64,000 nt of DNA, taken from assembly GCF_002770725.1 (NCBI RefSeq), contig NZ_NQVN01000003.1:186001-250000 (forward strand). Reading direction: 5' to 3'. This DNA comes from Pleomorphomonas carboxyditropha (GTDB lineage Bacteria; Pseudomonadota; Alphaproteobacteria; Rhizobiales; Pleomorphomonadaceae). Below, piece after piece: positions 1-12,500 of the stretch (the stretch's first letter is position 1; each line of letters begins with the position of its first letter). A model generated the notes under the pieces. It saw only the letters and a list, made by a program, of their open reading frames with translations. It did no database searches and had not been told where the DNA came from. A program made the translations under genes and the position numbers.

Positions 1-289
1 GCTCGCCAGCGGTGCATCCGCCTTCATGACCATTGCCGACCAAGCGGCGCTTGCCACAATGCAGCTCTTGGCGTCGGGCGCCGCCGGGGCCACCATCGTC
101 GGCGGCGAATCGGGGGTCGCCGGCCTTGCCGGATTGATCGCCGCCGCCGGCCAGCCGGACTGGCGGCAGGCGCTCGGCCTTGACAGCGCCTCGCGCGTCC
201 TGCTGTTCGGCAGCGAAGGTGACACCGATCCGGATCTTTACGCCCGCATCGTCGGCCGCACCGGCGACGCGGTTCGCGCTGGAGCATAA
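1..289 (+). CDS. dpaL: 2,3-diaminopropionate ammonia-lyase, C-terminal part (cut by window edge)
   Basis: This PLP enzyme of the YgeX/DpaL family converts D- or L-2,3-diaminopropionate to pyruvate and two ammonia. Only the last 95 or so residues are present; the frame is open from base 2. The visible part has the glycine-rich GGESGVAGLAGL segment, matching the SGESGAVGLG segment of E. coli YgeX, and the EGDTD motif near the C-terminus (FGSEGDTDPDLY), which is typical of the family. The stop is followed after 3 bases by the ATG of the next gene, so it is the upstream member of the same operon. In E. coli the homologue sits with ygeY, hyuA, ygfK, ssnA and xdhD, and the same partners follow here. 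A threonine dehydratase-like enzyme is the alternative, but context and motifs favour DpaL. Confidence 0.85.
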   Translation, partial: LASGASAFMTIADQAALATMQLLASGAAGATIVGGESGVAGLAGLIAAAGQPDWRQALGLDSASRVLLFGSEGDTDPDLYARIVGRTGDAVRAGA

Positions 290-292
290 GAG

Positions 293-1549
293 ATGACCGA
301 CCTTTCTCCCGCCCTTCCCGTCAACGGCGACCGCCTCGTCGCCCGCCTCAAGGCGCTCGGCCAGGTCGGCGCATTGCCGGAAGGCGGCGTCTGCCGCCTC
401 GCCCTGACGCCGGAAGACGGCGCCGGCCGCGACCTGGTGGTCCGCTGGATGCGGGACCAGAAGCTTCAGGTGACGATCGACCCGATCGGCAACATCTTCG
501 CCACCCGCAAGGGCACGCAGGACGGCCCGTCGGTGATGATCGGCTCGCATATCGACACGGTGGCGACCGGCGGCATCTACGACGGCAATCTCGGCGTGCT
601 GGCCGGCCTCGAAGTATTGCAGGCCCTCGACGACGCCGGGATCGCCACGGTGCAGCCCGTCACCGTCGCCGCCTTCACCAACGAGGAGGGCGCCCGCTTC
701 CAGCCGGACATGCTTGGCAGCCTCGTGCATGTCGGCGACCTGCCGCTCCAGGAAGCGCTCGACACCATCTCCATCGACGGCACGCGGCTCGGCGACGATC
801 TCGCCGACATCGGCTATGCCGGCACGGCGCCGCTCGGCGGCATCAAGGCGGCCGCCTATCTCGAATATCACATCGAGCAGGGGCCGGTGCTGGAGGCCGA
901 GGGCATCGACATCGGCGTCGTCGAGGGCGTGCAGGGCATCTCGTGGACGGAGATCACGCTCAGCGGCCGGGCGAGCCACGCCGGCGCCACGCCGATGCGC
1001 CTCCGCCGCGATGCCGGCCTCGCCGCCGCCCGCATCGCCCACGGCGTCGCCGACATCGCCAAGTCGATCGGCGGCGACATGGTCGGCACCGTCGGCTCGC
1101 TGCGCCTCAGGCCCAACCTCGTCAACGTCGTCGCCGAAATGGCGCAGATGACCGTCGACCTCCGCCACCCGCAGGAGAAGGTGCTGGCCGAGGCGGAAGC
1201 GCGCCTCGCCGCCCTGGTCGCCCGCGTCGCCGAGGAGGAGCACGTTTCCTTCACCCGGCGCCGCCTTGCCCGTTTCGAGCCGGTCGCCTTCGACGGCGAA
1301 CTGGTCGGCCGGGTCGAAAAGACGGCGAAGAGCCTCGGTCTTTCCACCCGCCGCATGTTCTCGGGCGCCGGCCACGACGCCCAGATGCTGGCCCGCACCT
1401 GCCCGGCCGCCATGGTGTTCGTGCCGTCGATCGCCGGGCTCAGCCACAACACCGCCGAATACACGGCCCCGGACGACATCGCCAACGGTCTCGCCGTGCT
1501 CGGCACGCTGGCGCTGGACCTGGCCGGCCGCGCCAACACACCCGCTTGA
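293..1549 (+). CDS. M20-family Zn-dependent N-carbamoyl-L-amino acid hydrolase / allantoate amidohydrolase-like
   Basis: This 418-residue protein belongs to the hydantoinase/carbamoylase branch of peptidase family M20, which hydrolyses N-carbamoyl-L-amino acids, ureidoglycine-type compounds or allantoate using two metal ions. Metal-site motifs are visible: GSHIDT (H86), YDG (D97) and NEEGARF (E131/E132), followed by EYHIEQGPVLE, the dimerisation-domain signature GRASHAGATPM, and SGAGHDAQ near residue 360. Length is normal for the family (about 410). The ATG lies 3 bases after the upstream stop. In E. coli the equivalent place is held by the M20 protein YgeY, but this protein looks closer to true carbamoylases. 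Its place beside the diaminopropionate lyase suggests a carbamoyl-diaminopropionate or related ureido acid as substrate; that is inference. Confidence 0.85.
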   Translation: MTDLSPALPVNGDRLVARLKALGQVGALPEGGVCRLALTPEDGAGRDLVVRWMRDQKLQVTIDPIGNIFATRKGTQDGPSVMIGSHIDTVATGGIYDGNLGVLAGLEVLQALDDAGIATVQPVTVAAFTNEEGARFQPDMLGSLVHVGDLPLQEALDTISIDGTRLGDDLADIGYAGTAPLGGIKAAAYLEYHIEQGPVLEAEGIDIGVVEGVQGISWTEITLSGRASHAGATPMRLRRDAGLAAARIAHGVADIAKSIGGDMVGTVGSLRLRPNLVNVVAEMAQMTVDLRHPQEKVLAEAEARLAALVARVAEEEHVSFTRRRLARFEPVAFDGELVGRVEKTAKSLGLSTRRMFSGAGHDAQMLARTCPAAMVFVPSIAGLSHNTAEYTAPDDIANGLAVLGTLALDLAGRANTPA

Positions 1550-1563
1550 GGAGTATCGAGAGA

Positions 1564-2481
1564 ATGTCCCGCACCATCGTCGTCGGCGCCGCCCAGCTTG
1601 GGCCGATCGCCCGCGCCGACAGCCGCCAGGCGGTCGTCGCCCGGATGATCGCGCTCATCGAAAAGGCCGCCCGGCGCGGCTGCGATCTCGTGGTCTATCC
1701 GGAACTGGCGCTGACCACCTTCTTCCCCCGCTGGTTCATGGAGGACCAGGCGGAGGTCGACGCCTTCTTCGAGACCGAGATGCCCGGCCCGGCCACGGCG
1801 CCGCTGTTCGCCAAGGTCAAGGAGCTCGGCGTCGCCATCAGCTTCGGCTATGCCGAGAAGACGGTGGTCGATGGCCGCGTCAGGCGCTTCAACACCTCCA
1901 TCATCGTCGACAAGACGGGTGAGATCGTCCACCGCTACCACAAGGTCCACCTGCCCGGACATACGGACAACGAGCCCTGGCGGGCGTTCCAGCACCTGGA
2001 GAAGCGCTACTTCGAGCCGGGCGACACCTTCTTCACGCCGGCCGACTGCCTGGGCGGCAAGATCGGCATGGCCATCTGCAACGACCGCCGCTGGCCGGAG
2101 ACCTACCGCGAGCATGCGCTGCGCGGCACCGAGATGGTGCTGATCGGCTACAACACGCCCTATCACTATCCGCTCGCCCCCGAGCACGACCATCTCCAAT
2201 GCTTCCACAATCACCTCGGCATGCAGGCCGGGGCGTATGCCAACGGCATGTGGGTGGTCGGCGTCGGCAAGGCCGGCAACGAGGAGAACTGCGTGCTGAT
2301 CGGCCAGAGCTGCATCATCGCCCCGACCGGCGAGATCGTCGCCATGGCCTCGACGCTCGGCGACGAACTGGTGACGCACGACTGCGACCTCGATCGCTGC
2401 ACCGAGATCCGCGCCAACATCTTCAATTTCCGGAAGCACCGGCGGCCGGAAATGTATCCGCTGCTGTCGGCACCGGTCTGA
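1564..2481 (+). CDS. N-carbamoyl-D-amino acid hydrolase (nitrilase superfamily)
   Basis: This 305-residue carbon-nitrogen hydrolase should cleave N-carbamoyl-D-amino acids to D-amino acid, CO2 and ammonia. The Glu-Lys-Cys triad falls at E47 (VVYPELALTTFF), K127 (HRYHKVHLPGH) and C172 (MAICNDRRWPET), the same numbering as the well-studied Agrobacterium D-carbamoylase of 304 residues, and the CNDRRWPE segment is characteristic of that enzyme. The ATG is 14 bases after the upstream stop, preceded by GAGGAGTATCGAGA. Beside an L-carbamoylase and a diaminopropionate lyase, it would complete processing of both stereoisomers of a carbamoyl amino acid (inference). Beta-ureidopropionase is a less likely alternative. 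Confidence 0.88.
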   Translation: MSRTIVVGAAQLGPIARADSRQAVVARMIALIEKAARRGCDLVVYPELALTTFFPRWFMEDQAEVDAFFETEMPGPATAPLFAKVKELGVAISFGYAEKTVVDGRVRRFNTSIIVDKTGEIVHRYHKVHLPGHTDNEPWRAFQHLEKRYFEPGDTFFTPADCLGGKIGMAICNDRRWPETYREHALRGTEMVLIGYNTPYHYPLAPEHDHLQCFHNHLGMQAGAYANGMWVVGVGKAGNEENCVLIGQSCIIAPTGEIVAMASTLGDELVTHDCDLDRCTEIRANIFNFRKHRRPEMYPLLSAPV

Positions 2482-2497
2482 CGCGGGATTGTTTTGC

Positions 2498-4522
2498 ATG
2501 GCCGACCTGACGCCGATCCCGCTGCCGGTGCTCGTCAACCGGATGTTCCGCGAGCTCGCGGCGAAGAAGAGCGCCTTCCATCTGCCGCGCTTCAAATTCG
2601 CCAAGGCAGCCGCCGGCCGTGACATGTCCACCTCGATCTTCGGCCGCCGGGCGGCGACGCCCTTCGGACCGGCGGCCGGGCCGCACACCCAACTGGCGCA
2701 GAACATCGTGCTGAGCTGGCTGGCCGGCGGCCGGGTGATCGAGCTCAAGACGGTGCAGGTGCTCGACCATCTGGAGATCGCCCGCCCCTGCATCGACATG
2801 GAAACGGTGGGCTTCAACATCGAATGGTCGCAGGAGCTCTCTCTCGAGCAGTCGCTTACGGAATACGTCAAGGCGGCGATGCTGATCGAGATGGCCAAGG
2901 CGGAGGGTCTGGCGCCCGGCCTCGAAGACACCGTCATCGACATGAGCGTCGGCTACGATCTTGCCGGCATCCGCACGGACAAGGTACGCGCCTTCATCGC
3001 CGGCATGAAGGACGCCGGCGCCGTCATCGACCGGCTGCGGCGGCAAATTCCCGACGCCTACGCCCGCTTCCGGGACCTCGCCTATCCCACCTGCATCTCC
3101 GACAGCGTCACCGTCTCCACCTTCCACGGCTGCCCGCCCGGCGAGATCGAGGCGATCGCCGCCCATCTGATGGCCGAGGAAGGGCTCGACGTGGTCATCA
3201 AGCTCAACCCGACGCTGCTCGGCAAGGCCGATCTCAACGCCCTCCTGCACGACAGGCTCGGCTACACCGACCTCGTGGTACCCGACGCCACTTTCGAGAA
3301 GGACGCGAAATGGCAGGATGTCAGAGCGATCGTCAGCCGGCTCGGCGACCTCGCCGACAGGATCGGCCGCGGCTTCGGCGTCAAGTTCTCCAACACGCTG
3401 CTCGTCCATAACCACAAGCCGTTCTTCCCGGCCGGCACCGGCGAGATGTACCTGTCCGGGCCGCCGCTGCACGTGCTGGCCATCGAGCTGGTCGGCCGCT
3501 TCCGGGCAGAGTTCGGCGATCGCTTGCCGATCTCGTTCTCGGCCGGCATCGATGTCGGCAACTTCGCCGACACGGTGGCCCTCGGCCTCAAGCCGGTCAG
3601 CGTCTGCACCGACCTCCTGAAGGGCGCCGGCTATGGCAAGGGCGCCGATTACGTCGCCGACCTCGCCGATCGCATGGCCGAGGTGGAGGCGACGGACCTC
3701 GACACCTATGCCCTGAAGGCGTTCGGTCTCGCCGGGGCGGCGCTCGACGATCTGGAGATGCCGGCCGGGCGCAAGGCGGCGCTGGCCGCGGCGATCGAGA
3801 CAGGTGAAGACCTGCGCGCCGCCGCCGGTTCGGACTTCGGGCCATGGGTGTCGGCGGCCCGGTTGCGCAATACCCTCCACTATGCCGCCCGCGTGCGCGA
3901 CGACCGCCGCTACAGCCGGCCCGAGGTCGACCATCCGCCGCGCCGGACCGGCGTGCCGCTCAGCCTTCTCGACTGCGAGACCTGCGGCAAGTGCGTCAAC
4001 GTCTGTCCCAACGACGCCATCTTCCGCTATCCGCTGCCGCAGCAGCCGGTCGTCGCCGCGACGCTGCGGCCCGGCGCGGATGTGGCGGTCGGCGAGGCGC
4101 AGCCGGTGACGCGCGCCCAGCAGATCGGCATCTTCGCCGACGCCTGCAACCGCTGCGGCAACTGCGACGTCACCTGCCCGGAAACCGGCGGGCCGTTTGC
4201 CCGCAAGGCCAACCTGTTCGGCTCGCCCGCGAGCCTCGACGACGCGCCGGATCGCGACGGCATCGCCATCGAGAAGACGGCGACGGGGCTTCGGCTTCAC
4301 GTCCGCGACGAAGGCCGGCGCCTGACGATCGACGACGACGGCGCCCGCCTCGCCTGCAAGGGGGACGGCTTCGACCTTTCGATCGACCCGGCGGCGCCGG
4401 AGACGGCCTGCGGCGTTGCCGGGCGTCCGCTCGACGTCGGCCGCCTGATCCTCATTGCCCGCATCGCCCGCGCCGTCACGGCGCCCACCATCGTCACCTA
4501 CGCCAACACCGCCTTCGACTGA
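2498..4522 (+). CDS. ygfK: YgfK-like iron-sulfur protein lacking the flavin/NAD(P)H module
   Basis: This 674-residue protein matches the N-terminus and the C-terminus of E. coli YgfK (about 1030 residues; annotated as putative selenate reductase subunit). The N-terminal half is a dihydroorotate dehydrogenase-like barrel with the YgfK signatures GPAAGPHTQLAQNIV, ELKTVQVLD, FHGCPPGEIEA and KLNPTLLG. The C-terminal part carries two 4Fe-4S motifs: C493/C496/C499/C503 (CETCGKCVNVCPND) and C550/C553/C556/C560 (CNRCGNCDVTCPE). The pyridine nucleotide-disulfide reductase-like module normally between these parts is missing; residues 390-490 join them without any GxGxxG dinucleotide motif. There is no sign of a frameshift, so the short form looks native. 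A TTG at 2489 could extend it by three residues. It probably transfers electrons to or from the Mo enzyme encoded next. Confidence 0.85.
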   Translation: MADLTPIPLPVLVNRMFRELAAKKSAFHLPRFKFAKAAAGRDMSTSIFGRRAATPFGPAAGPHTQLAQNIVLSWLAGGRVIELKTVQVLDHLEIARPCIDMETVGFNIEWSQELSLEQSLTEYVKAAMLIEMAKAEGLAPGLEDTVIDMSVGYDLAGIRTDKVRAFIAGMKDAGAVIDRLRRQIPDAYARFRDLAYPTCISDSVTVSTFHGCPPGEIEAIAAHLMAEEGLDVVIKLNPTLLGKADLNALLHDRLGYTDLVVPDATFEKDAKWQDVRAIVSRLGDLADRIGRGFGVKFSNTLLVHNHKPFFPAGTGEMYLSGPPLHVLAIELVGRFRAEFGDRLPISFSAGIDVGNFADTVALGLKPVSVCTDLLKGAGYGKGADYVADLADRMAEVEATDLDTYALKAFGLAGAALDDLEMPAGRKAALAAAIETGEDLRAAAGSDFGPWVSAARLRNTLHYAARVRDDRRYSRPEVDHPPRRTGVPLSLLDCETCGKCVNVCPNDAIFRYPLPQQPVVAATLRPGADVAVGEAQPVTRAQQIGIFADACNRCGNCDVTCPETGGPFARKANLFGSPASLDDAPDRDGIAIEKTATGLRLHVRDEGRRLTIDDDGARLACKGDGFDLSIDPAAPETACGVAGRPLDVGRLILIARIARAVTAPTIVTYANTAFD

Positions 4523-4536
4523 ACGGACTCCGCCAG

Positions 4537-7175
<2,639 letters not shown>

Positions 7176-7179
<4 letters not shown>

Positions 7180-8360
7180 CCTATTCGATCACCCTGGGAC
7201 CCGACCGGACCGGCCGGCTTGTCGCCATCGTCGACGGCGTCATCGCCGCGGCGCCCGACCCGGCGGCGCCGGTCGTCCCCTGCCCGCAAGGCGAGATCGC
7301 GGCGGGCGCCGTCTGCGCCCATACCCACCTTTATTCCGGTCTCGCGCCCTACGGCATGCCGGCGGCCGAGCCGGCGCCGGTCCATTTCATCGAAATCCTG
7401 GAAAAGGTCTGGTGGCGGCTCGACCGGGCGCTCGACGCCGGGGCGCTCAGGGCCTCGGCGCGCGACTATATCGCCAAGGCGCTGCTCTCCGGCACCACCA
7501 GTCTCGTCGACCATCACGAATCGCCGCATTTCATCGGGGGATCGCTGCAGGTGCTGGCGGATGCCGCCGAAGAGCTCGGCGCCCGGGCGCTTCTCACCTT
7601 CGGCGCCACCGAGCGCAACTTCGGCCGCGCCGAAGCCGAAGCCGGCCTTACCGAGTGCGGCAACGTCGAGGAGACGCCGCTGGTGCGTCGTCTCGTCGGC
7701 CTGCATGCCAGTTTCACCGTCTCCGACGACACCATCCGCATGGCGGGCGATCTCTGCCGCGCCCTCGGCACGGCGATGCATGTCCATGTCGCGGAAGCCG
7801 CGGATGACGTCAGGGACGCACAGGCGCGCGGCTATGCCGGACCGCTCGAACGGCTGATCGCCCTCGACGCGCTGCCGGCCGGCTCGATCCTCGCCCATGG
7901 CGTGCACCTCTCCGCCGACCAAGTACGCGAGGCGGACCGGCGCGGCCTCTGGCTCGTCCAGAATCCGCGCTCCAACGAGGGCAACCGCGTCGGCTATCCG
8001 GTCAATCTCCGCCATTCGGACAAGGTGGCGCTCGGCTGCGACGGCTGGAGCGCCGACATGGCCGTCGAGCAAGCGGCGCTCGTCCGCCTTGCCGCCGCCC
8101 ACGGCGACGACCGGGCAGCGGACCGCCTCGACGCCGGCCGGCGGCTGATCGCCGAGCGGTTCGGGTTCTCGGCCACCGGCCTCGGTCCCGGCGCGGCCGG
8201 CGACGTGGTGGTGCGTGAGAATGGCGAGGTGAAGGCCGTGGTCGTCGGCGGCCGGCTGGTCGTCCGCGACGGTCGCCTGGTCGGCGCCGATGCCGACGCC
8301 ATCGAGGCCGAGGCGCGCGCCGAGGCGTCGCGACTCTGGGAAAGGATGGCGGCGCTCTGA
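7176..8360 (+). CDS. ssnA: SsnA-like metal-dependent amidohydrolase
   Basis: This 394-residue amidohydrolase-superfamily protein belongs with the chlorohydrolase/SsnA/guanine deaminase-like group. The metal-binding signature AHTHLYSG lies at about residues 48-55, followed by DHHESP, HVHVAEA (about 202), LAHGVHLS, and LGCDGWSADM with the metal-ligand Asp. It starts at TTG 7176, which overlaps the xdhD stop (TTGA), so translation is coupled; no ATG or GTG gives a comparable N-terminus. E. coli SsnA is about 440 residues, so this one is somewhat short. In E. coli and clostridia ssnA travels with ygfK and xdhD, and the enzyme is thought to open or deaminate the heterocycle produced by the Mo hydroxylase. 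Confidence 0.82.
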
Positions 8361-8390
8361 TCCCCGGTGACGGCGGCACCTCCTGAGGTA

Positions 8391-8429
8391 AAAGCATTTC
8401 CGTGTTTCCCTGAAACACGGAAATGCTTT
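8391..8429. repeat. Perfect 18-bp hairpin, 3-nt loop
   Basis: The arms at 8391-8408 and 8412-8429 are exact reverse complements with a CCT loop (AAAGCATTTCCGTGTTTC as left arm). It lies 30 bases after ssnA. There is no clean T-run after it, so it may be a transcript-end hairpin or half of a dispersed intergenic repeat together with the element at 8446-8489. Confidence 0.8.
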
Positions 8430-8445
8430 ATCTTATTGAGTTAAC

Positions 8446-8489
8446 GCATTTTCTTCACGCGAACCGGTTTCCACTTCGCTCGAAAATGC
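8446..8489. repeat. Interrupted palindrome, probable dispersed intergenic repeat
   Basis: GCATTTTC (8446-8453) and GAAAATGC (8482-8489) flank an inner palindrome AACCGGTT (8462-8469). Small elements of the form GCATTTTC...AACCGGTTTCCACTT...GAAAATGCTCT are familiar from Hyphomicrobiales intergenic regions; that comparison is from memory. It sits just upstream of the aldolase gene. Confidence 0.6.
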
Positions 8490-8519
8490 TCTACTGTCGC
8501 CGCCAGCAGGGAGGACCCC

Positions 8520-9200
8520 ATGATCTACTTTCTCGATACCGCCGATGTCGCGGCGATCGCCCGCCTGTCGGACCTCTATCCGGTCGCCGGCGTCACCACC
8601 AATCCGACGCTGATCGCGCGCGAAAAGCGGCCGTTTTCCGATATTCTGAAGGACATCCGCGCGGTGATCGGCGACGGCGCCATGCTGCATGTCCAGGTGA
8701 CCGGCAAGGACGCCGACACCATGGTGGCGGAGGCGCGCAAGCTCGCCGACTTCGTCGGCGCCGGTTTTCATCCCAAGGTGCCGGTGACGGCGGAGGGCAT
8801 CAAGGCGATCCGGCGGCTGTCGGGGCTCGGCTTCCACGTGACGGCGACGGCCATCGTCACCGCCCAGCAGGCGCTGATGGCGGCGGTGGCCGGCGCGGCC
8901 TTCACCGCGCCCTACGTCAACCGGCTGGACATGATCGGCGGCGACGGCGTCAAGGTCGTCGCCGACATCGTCCATCTGTTCCGCGTCCACGCGCTGCCGA
9001 CCCGGCTGCTGACGGCCTCCTTCAAGAACGTCCAGCAGGTGCATGACATCGCCATGGCCGGCGCGCATTCGGCGACGCTGCCGCCCGACATTCTCGAAGC
9101 GCTGATCCGCCATCCGCTGACCGATTCCGGCGTCGCCGGCTTTGCCGCCGACTGGGCGGCAGCCTATGGCGAGGGCAGCACCACGCTCGACCTGATCTGA
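8520..9200 (+). CDS. fsa: Fructose-6-phosphate aldolase / transaldolase-like protein
   Basis: This 226-residue TIM-barrel protein has the short transaldolase (FSA/MipB) architecture, about 220 residues, which cleaves or forms fructose 6-phosphate, or acts as transaldolase, through a Schiff base. Family motifs are GVTTNPTLIAR near the N-terminus, HPKVPVT with the Schiff-base lysine K86, VTATAIVT, and ASFKNVQQVHDIAMAGAHSATLPP toward the C-terminus. The start ATG at 8520 is preceded by AGGGAGGACCCC, a good ribosome binding site. It stands alone between the repeat element and a small convergent gene. Sequence alone cannot tell aldolase from transaldolase activity. Confidence 0.88.
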   Translation: MIYFLDTADVAAIARLSDLYPVAGVTTNPTLIAREKRPFSDILKDIRAVIGDGAMLHVQVTGKDADTMVAEARKLADFVGAGFHPKVPVTAEGIKAIRRLSGLGFHVTATAIVTAQQALMAAVAGAAFTAPYVNRLDMIGGDGVKVVADIVHLFRVHALPTRLLTASFKNVQQVHDIAMAGAHSATLPPDILEALIRHPLTDSGVAGFAADWAAAYGEGSTTLDLI

Positions 9201-9211
9201 AACCGGCGGCG

Positions 9212-9367
9212 TCAGGCCACCGACTTCTTCTTGCCGCCGGTGTGATGGGTGGCTTCCTCGGTCGCCTTGGCGAAAACGTCGGTCACCGAGGCGGTCTTGG
9301 CGCCGGCCGGCTTCGTCGCCTTGGGCTTGCGTGCTTCCTTGGTCTTTCTCACCTGTCCCTTGGCCAT
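9212..9367 (-). CDS. 51-residue lysine-rich small protein, unknown
   Basis: A short frame reads MAKGQVRKTKEARKPKATKP and continues to HHTGGKKKSVA, 51 residues with 14 Lys/Arg in the first two thirds. The ATG at 9367 has GAGGAG 6 bases upstream on the same strand, which supports translation. It ends 11 bases from the convergent aldolase stop and follows the GGDEF/EAL gene on the same strand with about 160 bases between. The composition suggests nucleic-acid binding or ribosome association, but no family is recognised. Confidence 0.6.
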   Translation of the reverse strand: MAKGQVRKTKEARKPKATKPAGAKTASVTDVFAKATEEATHHTGGKKKSVA

Positions 9368-9527
9368 GTCGCTCTCCTCAGCGAAAGCGCGGCCGACGCG
9401 ACCGTCGCCGCGCGCCTTTGTTCGGTCGGGCCGGTCTTCCGGCTGGCCACCGACAAGGGCATGATGAGCCGGCTTTTCGACAGATACAACCTCGGCTTAG
9501 GTCCAAGCAGCGGATTTCCCGGAGGGC

Positions 9528-12500
9528 TCAGGCGCGGAGCGGTTCGGCCATGTCCTCGTCCATGTCGGCGCCGTAGTCGGCGAGCACGGCATGGAAATCG
9601 CGGGGCTGGTTGAAGAGGTAGCCCTGGCCGTAGCTGACGCCCAATGCTGCCAGTTCCCTCAGCGTCGCCTCGTCCTCGATGCGCTCGGCGATGACGTCCA
9701 CGCCGAGCTCGCGGCCGATCTCGTTGATCGCCCGGACGACGGTACGGTCATAGGTGCTGTCGGCCATGTTGTGGACGAAGCTGCCGTCGATCTTGATGGC
9801 GTCGACGTCGAAGCTCTTGAGATAGGTGAAGGACGACAGGCCGGAGCCGAAGTCGTCGAGACTGACGCGGCAGCCGACGCCGCGGGCGGCCCGGATGAAG
9901 TCGCGGGCCACCTCGAAGGAGTTGATCACCGCCGTCTCGGTGATTTCCAGCGTCAGGCGCGACGGCGACAGCAGGCTCGCCCGGAACAGATCGGCGAGAT
10001 AGCGCCAGAGCGTCGGGTCATTGAGCGAATTGGCCGACAGGTTGACGGCGACGTGCAGGCCGGGCACCGCCATGATCGCCGGGCCGAAGTCGTCGATCAC
10101 CTTGGCGAGCACCCAGCGGTCGATGGTTCCCATCAGCTCGAAGCGCTCGGCGGCCGGGATGAAGGTATCCGGCGTCAATATGCTGCCGTCGTCGTCGAGC
10201 ATGCGAACCAGCAGCTCCAGCGAACGGCCGCGCGTCCCGGGTTCGGCGATCGACCGGATTTCCTGGGCATAGAGCACGAAGTGGCCGCTTTCGATCGTCT
10301 CGCGGATACGGGCGGCCATCCGGAAATCGCTCATGTGACGCTGCGCTTCGCCGGTGTCCTGCAGGAACACCGAAACGCGGCCGCGACCGGCCGCCTTGGC
10401 GGCGTAGCAGGCGACGTCGGCTTCGGCCAGCACCGCCTCGGCGCTCGCCGTGGTGGCGTCGACCTGGGTTACGCCGGCGCTGGCGCCGATCTCGTAGACC
10501 TTGCCCTCCCAGGTGAACCGGATGGCGCCGAGGGCGTCGATCAGCTTCTCGCCAACGAAGGCCGCGAACTGGCGATCGCAATTCTCGATCAGCACGGCGA
10601 ACTCGTCGCCGCCCAGCCGGGCCAGGCAATCGCTGATCGGCACGATCGACCGCATGGTGCGCGCCACTTCCTGAAGAAGGGCGTCGCCGGCCAGATGCCC
10701 GGCCGTGTCGTTGACGATCTTGAAGCGGTCGAGGTCGATGAACAGCAGGCCGTGCCGGCTGTCGTCGTCGCGCGCCGCGGCGATCATGCTCTGGATACGC
10801 GTCTCGAAGTGGCGGCGATTGGCGAGGCCGGTCAGATCGTCGTGACTGGCGGCATGGGCGAGCGACCGTTGCATGGCGCGCTCGGCCGACACGTCCTGGA
10901 ACACCAGCACGGCGCCGGCCCGGCCATCGGCGGTGGCGGCGATCGGCGCGGCGGCCTCGCGAATATAGTGGATGTCGCGGCCGCGCACGTCGATCACCTG
11001 CGTTCCGAGCCGCTCCACCGGGGCGCCGGTCTCGAGCACCTGGCGCACGCAGGACGCGGCCGGATGGCCGCTGTCGTCGTGAACGGCCTGGAACACGTCC
11101 TCGATCGGATGGCCGCAGGCCTCGGCCTCCGAGAAGCCGGTCATGCGTTGCGCCGCGGGATTGATCAGGGTGACGCGGCCTTCGGCATCGGTGGCGATGA
11201 CGCCGTCGGAGATGGCGTGCAGCGTCGTCCTGAGACGCTCCTTCTCGTCGCGCAGCGCCTGGGCGGCGCTCACCTGCTCGCTGATGTCCCAGGCGGTGCC
11301 GAGCAGCAGCCGGTCGCCGTTCGACAGCGTCACCTGGTCGGCAAGCACGCGAATGTGCACCAGGCCGCGGACGGGACTGAGCAGGCGGCAGGTGGTATTG
11401 ACGCGCGCCTCGGGATCATGCGCCGCCTGGCGCAGCATCTCCGACAGGCCGGCCCGATCCTCGGGGTGGACGAAGCGCAGCCATTCGAGCGACTGGCGGT
11501 CGGTGTCGTCGGTCGCCATATGGCCGAAGGTCTCGCCGTTCCAGGTGGCGACGCCGGTGGCAAGATCGATGCTCCAGAGGCCGATGCCGCCGGCCTCGAC
11601 GGCGAGACGCACCCGTTCCTCGAGAAGCTGGATCTCCCGCTCGGCCGCCTTGTTGCGCGAGATGTCGGTGTGCGTGCCGCTGATCCTGAGCGGCTTGCCG
11701 TCGGCGTCACGCGAGATCACCTTGCCGCGGTCGAGGATCCACACCCAGTGGCCGTCCTTGTGACGCAGGCGGAATTCGGCCTCCAGCCACTCCGTCTCGC
11801 CGCGCTCGTGGGCATTGTTGATGGCGAGGAACCTGTCGCGGTCGTCGGGGTGCATCAGCTCGAGCCAGGCGTCGCCGCCGTCGATCGACACGTCCTCCGG
11901 CTCGTAGCCGAGCATGCGCTTCCAGGTGGGCGAGGTATAGAGCCGGCCACCGGGCTTGTCGACGTCCCAGACGCCTTGCTGGCCGTTCTCCAGGGCGAAG
12001 GCCCAGCGGCTCTCGCTCTCGGCGATGGCCTGGAGCGTCCGCTTCTTGAGGTCGATGTCCTCGACCTGGGCAATCAGCCGATCGGGCCGGCCGGTCGCCG
12101 GGTCACAGACGACGATGACGGAGACTTCCGCCCAGAACACCTCGCCCGACTTGCGCACGTAGCGCTTCTCGGCCTTGAAGCTGCGCACCGTGCCGTCGAG
12201 GATGCCGTTGCGGAAGCTGTCCAGCTCGTCGCGGTCTTGCTCGTAGGTGATGTCCTTGAAGCTGCGTCCGACGAGTTCGGCCTCGTCGTAGCCGGTCATG
12301 GCGCAAAAGGCGGCATTGACCTTCAGATATTGACCTTCCCCGCCGATGATCGTCACGCCGATGCTGGCGTCGTCCATCGACCGGCGGAACAAGTTCTCGC
12401 TCTCGGCGAGATCGCGCTCGCGCTGGCGCAGGCGCTCGAGCAGCACGCAGGTGGCGATCGGCAGCAACGTGCCGACCGAGACGCCGAGCGGCAGCAACAT

